Source: Spirosoma linguale DSM 74 (GTDB taxonomy: Bacteria; Bacteroidota; Bacteroidia; Cytophagales; Spirosomataceae). Taken from it: DNA of 6,072 nt. The position numbers were made by a program, and so were the translations under genes. Numbering within the stretch: the stretch's first letter is position 1; the number at the start of each line of letters is the position of its first letter. The notes beneath the pieces are model-generated. The model saw only the letters and a list, made by a program, of their open reading frames with translations, made no database searches and was not told the origin of the DNA. Where the stretch lies: assembly GCA_000024525.1 (NCBI GenBank), contig CP001777.1, positions 1-6,072 of the forward strand, written 5' to 3'. Positions 1 through 4,522 of the stretch are shown one piece after another.

Positions 1-104
1 GTAATGGCCCATTTAGACAGGAGCCGGTCAGCATAGGTGATCACAAATAAAAGTAATTTATACTCTTTGCTCGTCACTTTAGCATCCGTTCCCCAAGTCT
101 GCAC
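1..104 (-). CDS. Possible partial ORF running off the left edge
   Basis: This is the only frame open across the first 125 bases on either strand. Read on the minus strand from a GTG at 104-102, 23 bases past the lipoprotein stop, it gives about 34 residues including TSKEYKLLLFVITYADRLL, and it is still open at base 1. The composition looks protein-like, with a mixed charged and hydrophobic helix, but I recognise no family. The frame has no ATG, and an open frame of this length is not rare by chance. If real it would lie downstream of the SGNH lipoprotein on the same strand. It could equally be a decayed remnant or noise. Confidence 0.2.
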   Translation of the reverse strand, partial: MQTWGTDAKVTSKEYKLLLFVITYADRLLSKWAI

Positions 105-127
105 CCGTTGCGAATTGAGCCGGTTTC

Positions 128-811
128 CTAAAGCAGGAAGCCTGAAATGATCTTAAAGAGTACCATATGCCCTTTATCATTGGGATGGATGCCGTCCCCA
201 CTTAACAGCTCGGCCTTGGTTAACTGCTGCTCATTGGCCAGCGGGTCAAATATGTTGACCGCCGAGGTGCCATAGTTCTTCAGTACCAGGTCTCGCTGAA
301 GCAGTAAGTTGGCTGTTACCTCGCTACTGTAGTTCCGCGGCAACGGCGTAGTGATAATGACATGGGCCACCCCAGCGGCTAACGCCTTACTACGGATGGT
401 ATTGAAATTGGCAATGATCTCCTCAACGCTACAGCCAATAATCAGATCATTGGAAGATATGCTCAGAATCAAGGTGTTGGGTTTCTCCTTCAGGGCTGCG
501 TTGATGTTGCGCAGCGTGTCAGCCTCCGGCCGGTCCGCCGGATGAGAGGCATTGGTCGGCAGCAACTGATAACTGGTGTAGCCGCCTTTTGCCAAGTTCA
601 CCACCTTGCCATTGGAGAGCTCCTGGGTGAGCAGACCCGCCCAGGAATACTTGTATTCCGAAGCTCCCCAGCCGGCTGCGGTGGAGGAACCAATGATGAC
701 GATGGTTTGACTTAACGGTGTCTTGGTACCCCCCGGAGTTACATCGATTGTGGTTGGCTGACAACTGGCTAAAAGAGTGATAAAAAGCAGTAGTAGTAGT
801 CTAAGTTGCAT
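128..811 (-). CDS. SGNH/GDSL-family hydrolase, predicted secreted lipoprotein
   Basis: Predicted serine ester hydrolase (esterase, lipase or deacetylase type) anchored to the envelope by a lipid; the substrate is unknown. With the ATG at 811 the protein has 227 residues and opens with a lipoprotein signal: MQLR, a leucine-rich core, then the lipobox LLASC with Cys17 as the lipidated residue. An in-frame ATG at 874 would add 21 residues and bury this signal, so 811 is preferred. SGNH blocks are visible: IIGSSTAAGWGAS, with the second Ser of GSS (about residue 43) as nucleophile and Ser replacing the Asp of GDS; NLAKGGYTSYQLLP (block II Gly); SISSNDL, with the oxyanion-hole Asn of block III; and SGDGIHPNDKGH, the DxxH catalytic Asp and His of block V. 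All catalytic positions are present, so it is probably active. It sits apart from the plasmid backbone and reads as cargo. No downstream hairpin terminator is visible. Confidence 0.87.
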   Translation of the reverse strand: MQLRLLLLLFITLLASCQPTTIDVTPGGTKTPLSQTIVIIGSSTAAGWGASEYKYSWAGLLTQELSNGKVVNLAKGGYTSYQLLPTNASHPADRPEADTLRNINAALKEKPNTLILSISSNDLIIGCSVEEIIANFNTIRSKALAAGVAHVIITTPLPRNYSSEVTANLLLQRDLVLKNYGTSAVNIFDPLANEQQLTKAELLSGDGIHPNDKGHMVLFKIISGFLL

Positions 812-1061
812 AAATGTTAAACTCTGTATATACGGTGATACGGTGGGAGTAAAATTAGTCAAGAAAACATTCATGTTCAGCAGTGCCCTTTGTTTCCTGT
901 GACAGGTAACCCGAAGACGTATAGGTAGTAATGGATCGGACTCGGCTCATACAGGTTCCGGAAGGGGGTCCATCGAGCGGGTTGAATTGCTGACAGCATT
1001 CATCCCTGCCAACCCACTGACAAACACCGATGAGGGACTAGCAGGACAAGATCGTAAGCGG

Positions 1062-1493
1062 TTAAGGCCGAGTAGCCCTCACAATGATCGCGGTAGCATC
1101 GTCGGGATCGGTGGTCTCAATCTGCAGTAAGGATGAATCGATCACCCCAATCAGAGTAGTCGAGTCAGCGGATTCGTACAATCCAGAAAGGTCTTGGCTA
1201 AGTATTTTACGATAAAGCGTAATGGGGCGGTCAATCATCGGCTGACCTTTCACCTGAATGGTTAAACGGATTCGGTTGTTTCGCTGAGCAATGGCAACCG
1301 TAGCGGTTAAGCCCTCGACGGGAAAGGTAGTAGCGACTCTACCCGTTTCGAGGTAGTTCAGGGTGTAGGTGATCGTAGACCAACGCGTGAGACGGCGCTG
1401 TAGGCGTAAACCAATTGAAGTAAGGCGACGGAAAAACAAGACAACTAGCGTGTTTAAGGGAGAGGCTAATTTGTTAACTATGGAAAAGTGCAA
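1062..1493 (-). CDS. Doubtful hypothetical protein with TTG start
   Basis: A 143-residue reading frame with no recognised family. It must start at a TTG (1493-1491): the in-frame stop upstream is at 1532-1530, and the first ATG is at about residue 86. The N-terminus has a short hydrophobic run (PLNTLVVLFF, residues 12-21) followed by an arginine-rich stretch (21-38), which would suit a membrane-proximal or partly decayed segment. Residues 40-143 look like an ordinary alternating beta-type protein (for example ATVAIAQRNNRIRLTIQV, then a DPDDATAIIVRATRP tail). A possible -7 element lies 25 bases upstream. It may be a real gene with a rare start, a 5'-truncated remnant, or chance. The 187 bases between it and the lipoprotein frame show no obvious terminator or promoter. 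Confidence 0.35.
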   Translation of the reverse strand: MHFSIVNKLASPLNTLVVLFFRRLTSIGLRLQRRLTRWSTITYTLNYLETGRVATTFPVEGLTATVAIAQRNNRIRLTIQVKGQPMIDRPITLYRKILSQDLSGLYESADSTTLIGVIDSSLLQIETTDPDDATAIIVRATRP

Positions 1494-1518
1494 CGGTTTA
1501 AAGTAGTTGCTGGTGAGT

Positions 1519-1526
1519 GAAACGTA
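1519..1526 (-). promoter_or_regulatory. Possible -7 element for the 1062-1493 ORF
   Basis: The minus strand reads TACGTTTC, seven of eight matches to the Bacteroidota -7 consensus TAnnTTTG, 25 bases before the TTG start. No convincing TTG element lies 19-21 bases further upstream, so this is weak support. Confidence 0.22.
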
Positions 1527-1580
1527 TAACTAAACCGAGGGTTGTTGTATAATAGATTTTATGTTATGTGACTAAATACA

Positions 1581-1613
1581 GAAAGCGGCCATCTTGTCAG
1601 ACAGGCCGCTTTC
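1581..1613 (-). terminator. Hairpin terminator after the 101-residue gene
   Basis: A perfect 10-bp inverted repeat, GAAAGCGGCC (1581-1590) and GGCCGCTTTC (1604-1613), encloses 13 bases. Inside the loop TGTC/GACA (1595-1598 and 1600-1603) can pair and lengthen the stem. It lies 43 bases beyond the stop of the minus-strand gene at 1657-1962 and is T-rich on its 3' side in both directions, so it may work bidirectionally. Confidence 0.72.
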
Positions 1614-1656
1614 TTCATAAAATACAACGAGGGTACTTATTCCCCTTTCCAACTCA

Positions 1657-1962
1657 TTAGCCTGGTAGCAGGTGCAGCAGTCGAGCCGCTGCCCGCTCCC
1701 CATCCGTTTCATTCAAGGCATAGAATTCGGTGGAGCTTCCTACCAGGCGGACACCATCCCAACGGCCCATGCTATCGCGGTAGATGACCGCGTATCCGGC
1801 CAGATCGCCAATCTCAGCTCGAATGTCATCCAGCACGTTGTTGATGTCATTCGTTACACTTTTTGACCCCAGGTCTAAATCGATAATTGAAATGACACTG
1901 CCCTCAATAGTGTAGGTATAGTCTGCTCGAAATGGTTCTTTGTTTCGGCCGCGTTGTTCCAT
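1657..1962 (-). CDS. Small acidic protein of unknown function
   Basis: A 101-residue protein from an ATG at 1962, stop TAA at 1657. No catalytic motif or membrane segment is visible. The core runs EGSVISIIDLDLGSKSVTND (residues 20-39), then an amphipathic helix INNVLDDIRAEI, then GYAVIYRDSMGRWDGVRLVG, ending in a helix AAARLLHLL. From memory the pattern 'I.I.DLDLG..SVTND...V..D....... Y.I.YRDS.G.WDG' recalls a widespread small family of unknown function, but I cannot confirm this without a search. The gene is divergent from the HTH/coiled-coil gene across 85 bases that hold two to three copies of the palindromic 10-mer, so the two may be co-regulated. A strong hairpin terminator follows it. 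No reason to doubt that it is coding, though its role is unknown. Confidence 0.65.
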   Translation of the reverse strand: MEQRGRNKEPFRADYTYTIEGSVISIIDLDLGSKSVTNDINNVLDDIRAEIGDLAGYAVIYRDSMGRWDGVRLVGSSTEFYALNETDGERAAARLLHLLPG

Positions 1963-1970
1963 GAGTGATA

Positions 1971-2002
1971 TTTTGACTAATCAGAAGATAGGCTTCTATA
2001 TG
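1971..2002 (+). promoter_or_regulatory. Candidate promoter of the HTH/coiled-coil gene
   Basis: TTTTG (1971-1975) is followed after 21 bases by TATATG (1997-2002), a partial fit to the Bacteroidota arrangement of a -33 TTTG and a -7 TAnnTTTG. A transcript would begin near 2009. One palindromic 10-mer (1974-1983) overlaps the -33 part, and two more lie just downstream, which suits repression by occlusion. An alternative -7 (TATATTTA, 2014-2021) has no matching upstream element. Confidence 0.28.
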
Positions 2003-2058
2003 CTGGAAAGCTCTATATTTAAGCCGTGACTACTCATTCTAGCTAAAATGACTAATCA
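1974..2058. promoter_or_regulatory. Palindromic 10-mer sites at the divergent promoter region
   Basis: Three copies related to the perfect palindrome TGACTAGTCA lie here: TGACTAATCA at 1974-1983, TGACTACTCA at 2027-2036, and TGACTAATCA at 2049-2058, the last overlapping the ATG of the HTH gene. The first two are intergenic, so coding constraint does not explain them. The second and third start 22 bp apart. They look like operators, most simply for the adjacent HTH protein, controlling itself and perhaps the divergent 101-residue gene. Confidence 0.55.
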
Positions 2059-2548
2059 GGAATATTTGACGATTAAAGAAGCGGCTCAGCTTTATGGGCG
2101 CTCTGAACAAACCATTCGGCGATTAGTCAAACAGCATGTTTTGACTAGTCACGTTCGTTCCGAAGATACTCCCAAAGGCAAAGCCTATCAAATCAGTTCG
2201 ATACTACTTCAGCAAGAGTATGAAGCCCCTGCTCTACCTACCTTGCCCGCTGTGGTAGTACCTGACTCCCTACAGCTGGAGAACCAGCAATTGCGGGAAG
2301 CAGTGGCTGAACGAGATCGAATGATTCAGCAACTACAAAACAGGCTCTTTGAGCAAGGAGACATGATGAACGCTATGGCTAATCAACTGACTAATCAGCT
2401 GACTAGTCAAAAAATGAGCCATATTGAAGAATTGTTGCTTCAACAGAACGCACAGATAGGCGATCTACAAAAGCGGTTGTCTGCGCCTGAATCTGATGAC
2501 TCAACGTCTAATCGGCGCAGTTTATGGCACCGGTTGTTCGGTCGCTGA
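2048..2548 (+). CDS. Helix-turn-helix and coiled-coil DNA-binding protein
   Basis: A 166-residue predicted DNA-binding protein. Residues 7-30 (LTIKEAAQLYGRSEQTIRRLV and on) form a helix-turn-helix of the MerR/excisionase-like type. A proline-rich linker (60-73) leads to a long heptad-like coiled coil (about 74-103 and 122-145), interrupted by a repeat ANQL-TNQL-TSQK (111-122). An acidic, serine-rich linker precedes a basic aromatic tail, SLWHRLFGR. It is convergent with rep, the stops 18 bases apart. The cluster of palindromic 10-mers before and inside the gene suggests that it binds its own locus. The plan (N-terminal HTH, coiled coil for oligomerisation, short tail) matches single-protein partition factors such as pSK1 Par and regulators such as KfrA in layout only. 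A copy-control or transcription-regulator role is equally open. There is no ParA-type ATPase in the window. Confidence 0.8.
   Translation: MTNQEYLTIKEAAQLYGRSEQTIRRLVKQHVLTSHVRSEDTPKGKAYQISSILLQQEYEAPALPTLPAVVVPDSLQLENQQLREAVAERDRMIQQLQNRLFEQGDMMNAMANQLTNQLTSQKMSHIEELLLQQNAQIGDLQKRLSAPESDDSTSNRRSLWHRLFGR
2120..2151. repeat. Pair of palindromic 10-mers inside the HTH coding region
   Basis: CGATTAGTCA (2120-2129, one base off the reverse complement of TGACTAATCA) and the perfect palindrome TGACTAGTCA (2142-2151) start 22 bp apart, the same spacing as the sites at 2027 and 2049. The first falls in a different codon phase (CGA TTA GTC A) from the others, so a repeated amino-acid motif does not explain it. 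Confidence 0.5.
2376..2409. repeat. Three tandem 12-bp units carrying the palindromic 10-mer
   Basis: TGGCTAATCA (2376-2385), TGACTAATCA (2388-2397) and TGACTAGTCA (2400-2409) lie at an exact 12-bp period inside the coiled-coil coding region and give the repeat ANQ-LTNQ-LTSQ. They could be further binding sites for the encoded protein, or simply an expanded codon repeat. Confidence 0.6.
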
Positions 2549-2566
2549 TGCATCCTCGATCAAGCC

Positions 2567-3493
2567 TTATTTCTCCTTCCCCTTCGTTTCCAAGCCAAAT
2601 ACTTTGGCTGTATAACTTCCTACATTCTTCACCTTGCCATCAGCCGCTTTGGTTTGGATATCGTAGAGTTGACGCGTGATCACTTCGACTGAGTGAGTGG
2701 CCAGCACGGTATCAGCCTGATCGGGTCGAAGTCGGAATTGTTTAACTAACCGCTCGTGCAGACTGGACAGTTGAGCCGGTTCTGGTTTGGCCTGGTAGAA
2801 TACCTCAAACTCGACTTCGACAACGGGTTTACGCCCACGCCCAGGACGGTCGCCATAGATGGGTTTATAGTTGAAAGTTATATCAGTATGGCCATTAATT
2901 TCTTTAGCTGCTACTTCTAAAACCGCTTTTTCAAATCGAGTCCAGTTTGTATAGCTGTCCCTTCCTGTCTTCGGGTCAATAATCCAAAGCATAGTTTTTA
3001 GTTCTGTCAAGCCGCGTCTAAATGTTTTGTCCTTCATGTTTTTATACATGCAGAGTAGCTCATAAATCCGTTTGGCATAGGTAGAATTAAGGGATATAGC
3101 TGCCACTAATTGCATCTTAGTAAATCGGGTATTCAGATCTACATAAAAGGGCCTCACCATTTGAGATAGCTCAATTTGAATGATACCTGTACCTTTTCGA
3201 TACAATGCAGAAGCAATGAAACTGGCCTGTAGTACATCGCCATTAGTGAGAGTCGTTTCAAAGACACGGCTCATTAACTTTCGTGTAGCTTGCTTATAGG
3301 TCTCAAATTTCAGTTCTGCTTGACCAGTAACTTCAGCCATTTCCTTAACTGATACTTGATACATCTTCGTTGGTGGATCGTCTTTGCGTACACTGGCCAC
3401 TACCATGTATAGCAAGTTCTTCTCGGCCTCAGTCATCTCATATCGAGCCGTCGTCAAAACGTTATCCTGCCAAATCTCTATATTCTTGCTCAT
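2567..3493 (-). CDS. Replication initiator protein, Rep_3 (RepB) family
   Basis: A 308-residue plasmid initiator expected to bind the iterons at 3567-3676 and recruit host replication proteins. The start MSKNIEIWQDNVLTTARYEMTEAEKN-type opening is typical of the family. Residues about 8-130 correspond to the first winged helix (dimerisation and binding); the hallmark SLNSTYAKRIYELLCMYKN (134-152) opens the second winged-helix domain, which runs to about residue 232 and ends in strands rich in basic residues (DRPGRGRKP, 215-223). The C-terminal 70 residues form a helical tail (LHERLVKQFRLRPDQADTVL, then KVKNVGSYTAKVFGL) found in many Bacteroidota Rep proteins. Length is normal and no key part is missing. 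A consensus -7 element lies 17 bases upstream of the ATG, between the gene and the iterons, so Rep may also control its own synthesis. By my hand count the last third is about 50 % GC and the first two thirds about 41 %. Confidence 0.94.
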   Translation of the reverse strand: MSKNIEIWQDNVLTTARYEMTEAEKNLLYMVVASVRKDDPPTKMYQVSVKEMAEVTGQAELKFETYKQATRKLMSRVFETTLTNGDVLQASFIASALYRKGTGIIQIELSQMVRPFYVDLNTRFTKMQLVAAISLNSTYAKRIYELLCMYKNMKDKTFRRGLTELKTMLWIIDPKTGRDSYTNWTRFEKAVLEVAAKEINGHTDITFNYKPIYGDRPGRGRKPVVEVEFEVFYQAKPEPAQLSSLHERLVKQFRLRPDQADTVLATHSVEVITRQLYDIQTKAADGKVKNVGSYTAKVFGLETKGKEK

Positions 3494-3510
3494 TTGACCT
3501 TTCTTTCAGA

Positions 3511-3518
3511 CAAATGTA
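3511..3518 (-). promoter_or_regulatory. -7 promoter element of rep
   Basis: The minus strand reads TACATTTG, a perfect match to the Bacteroidota -7 consensus TAnnTTTG, ending 17 bases before the rep ATG. The expected -33 position holds only T-rich sequence, without a clean TTG. The leader contains a purine-rich GAAAGAAAGG. Confidence 0.5.
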
Positions 3519-3566
3519 AAAAGTATATTGTTAAAACTAAAACTACTAAAAAAAAATACCTTTTCA

Positions 3567-3676
3567 CCGACCAAACGCTACTTTATTAAGCAGGTTTCAC
3601 CGACCAAACGCTACTTTATTAAGCAGGTTTCACCGACCAAACGCTACTTTATTACCGACCAAACGCTACTTTATTA
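3567..3676. repeat. Four perfect 22-bp iterons
   Basis: An identical 22-bp unit, beginning CCGACCAAACGC and ending TTTATTA, occurs at 3567-3588, 3600-3621, 3633-3654 and 3655-3676. The first three are separated by an identical 11-bp spacer, AGCAGGTTTCA; the last two abut. The start-to-start distances are 33, 33 and 22 bp, all multiples of 11, so every unit faces the same side of the helix. These are the expected Rep binding sites. Confidence 0.96.
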
Positions 3677-3679
3677 AAG

Positions 3680-3688
3680 TTATCCACA
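3680..3688 (+). promoter_or_regulatory. DnaA box
   Basis: TTATCCACA, an exact consensus DnaA box, begins three bases after the last iteron. The position is typical for loading host DnaA at an iteron origin. Confidence 0.85.
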
Positions 3689-3783
3689 GTGTAACACATT
3701 AGTAATCAATGACTTATTTGCTAAAAAATCGCCTTACAAGTGTTTAACAAGAGATATTGATAATACACAAGAGCTTGTTGTTG

Positions 3784-3809
3784 GAAAAAGTGGCTTGAAA
3801 AAGCGGCTT
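3784..3809. repeat. 13-bp tandem repeat in the origin flank
   Basis: GAAAAAGTGGCTT (3784-3796) is followed directly by GAAAAAGCGGCTT (3797-3809), with one mismatch. Direct AT-rich 13-mers occur in the melting regions of several origins, but the GGC core makes that role uncertain here. Confidence 0.45.
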
Positions 3810-4125
3810 TTAGGGTTAAAAAAAGAAGTAAAACCCATCTAACACCTGCCGACTTAGTAAAGGGATCAAAAACAAATTGGAAAGGGAAAAAGAAAGCAAA
3901 AACTAAAGGAGCAGAGGGGGCGGCAACTATAAATTTAGTTAACCTCGCTTTTTACTAACCCATTCGACCAGGTAACCCCCATCCCGACAACCGCAGTAAT
4001 GGCCATCTTTTCCCCTGTTATTATCTCCTGACCAATGGCCCGTCTATAATATAGGGAAAAATAAAATTCCACTTGCGTCGAAGGCCGTCCGGTGCGATAT
4101 TGTGCTGGATTGTGGAAGCAAGCCA

Positions 4126-4218
4126 TGACTTTGTAGCTACAAACCTTCCTATCGGTCGGTTCTCGCACAAAGTCAGCCTTTCGTGACGCAAGCTTACGAA
4201 AGGCCAGCCTTGCCAGCC
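4126..4218. other. Probable origin of transfer (oriT)
   Basis: Directly upstream of mobC lie a 9-bp inverted repeat TGACTTTGT (4126-4134) and ACAAAGTCA (4167-4175) with a 32-base loop; a perfect 14-bp palindrome TTTGTAGCTACAAA (4130-4143) overlapping its left arm; a perfect 9-bp hairpin GCCTTTCGT (4176-4184) and ACGAAAGGC (4196-4204) with an 11-base loop; and a direct repeat GCCAGCC (4203-4209 and 4212-4218). Inverted repeats next to the relaxosome genes are the normal place and form of oriT for MOBP-type systems. I cannot place the nick site: no RP4-like YATCCTG match is evident. Some of these repeats may instead be operators of the mob operon. Confidence 0.55.
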
Positions 4219-4240
4219 GTTCCCTCTGGACTCCCGTAGT

Positions 4241-4522
4241 ATGACCGACAAAAAGAGTGTTACCCTGCGCTTTCGAGCCAGCGCCGATGAACAAAAGCAG
4301 ATCGAAGCCAAGGCACAACTGGCCGGTCTGACGGTGAGTGAGTACGTGCGCCGGGTGGCCACTGGCCAGCCGGTAACCGAGCGGCTACCCGCCGAGCTGC
4401 GGCAGGTTATTGTTGGGGTGGCCAACAACCTGAACCAGTTGACCCGCTATGCGCATCTGCGGCAGTTCGACGACCAGGCGATCAACGAGATCCTTCATCA
4501 GTTAAAAACCGCGCTTCGATGA
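4241..4522 (+). CDS. mobC: MobC-like relaxosome accessory protein
   Basis: A 93-residue mobilization accessory protein that should bind oriT and help the relaxase reach its nick site. The N-terminus (residues 5-40) fits a ribbon-helix-helix: the strand SVTLRFRAS, then EQKQIEAKAQLAGL and SEYVRRVA helices. The MobC family signature follows, GVANNLNQLTRYAH (59-72), with the conserved NNLNQL. The protein is slightly shorter than most of the family, but nothing is missing. The ATG at 4241 comes 23 bases after the GCCAGCC repeats of the probable oriT, with no Shine-Dalgarno sequence. Its TGA overlaps the relaxase ATG (ATGA at 4519-4522), showing translational coupling. As the first gene it may also repress the operon through the upstream inverted repeats, by analogy with other ribbon-helix-helix mobilization proteins. 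Confidence 0.92.
   Translation: MTDKKSVTLRFRASADEQKQIEAKAQLAGLTVSEYVRRVATGQPVTERLPAELRQVIVGVANNLNQLTRYAHLRQFDDQAINEILHQLKTALR

Larger units (their letters stand above)
3500..3800. other. Vegetative replication origin (oriV)
   Basis: The region combines four direct iterons, a consensus DnaA box just beyond them, a second near-match at 3761-3769 (TAATACACA, one base off TTATNCACA), and AT-rich DNA on both sides (about 3505-3563 and 3690-3790). It lies directly upstream of a Rep_3 initiator gene. This is the standard layout of an iteron-controlled theta origin. Which AT-rich flank melts first cannot be told from the sequence. Confidence 0.85.
3690..4240. other. Non-coding stretch between oriV and the mob operon
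   Basis: No supportable gene lies in these 550 bases. The first half (to about 3920) is AT-rich and purine-rich on the plus strand and belongs to the origin flank, with a 13-bp tandem repeat at 3784-3809. A short palindrome CTATAATATAG lies at 4044-4054 and could be an operator. From about 4126 the sequence turns into nested inverted repeats, described as oriT. Two long minus-strand frames here run into antisense of mobC and are rejected. Confidence 0.7.

Noticed and set aside
519..764. Frames of 81 codons (minus, 519-764) and 64 codons (plus, 351-545) within the lipoprotein gene
   Set aside because: Both lie wholly inside a gene with intact catalytic motifs and encode low-plausibility peptides.
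812..874. Longer start (ATG at 874) for the SGNH lipoprotein
   Set aside because: It would put 21 polar residues in front of a clean lipoprotein signal peptide; the ATG at 811 gives a standard signal and lipobox.
3567..3676. CRISPR-like repeat array
   Set aside because: The spacers are identical or absent and the array stands beside a Rep_3 gene and a DnaA box, so these are iterons.
3764..3958. 64-codon plus-strand open frame with a lysine-rich product
   Set aside because: No ATG, and the composition follows the A-rich DNA of the origin flank; no sign of a gene.
4044..4054. TATAAT inside the palindrome CTATAATATAG as a sigma-70 promoter for mobC
   Set aside because: No TTGACA-like element at 16-18 bp, and Bacteroidota promoters use a different -7 consensus; at most it is a small operator-like palindrome.
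3935..4318. 127-codon minus-strand frame
   Set aside because: It crosses the inverted repeats of the probable oriT and its first 26 codons are antisense to mobC; the product resembles no protein family and is cysteine- and residue-wise irregular.
4021..4428. 135-codon minus-strand frame
   Set aside because: Largely antisense to mobC and the oriT repeats; its arginine/serine-rich product is typical of the complement of a GC-richer gene.
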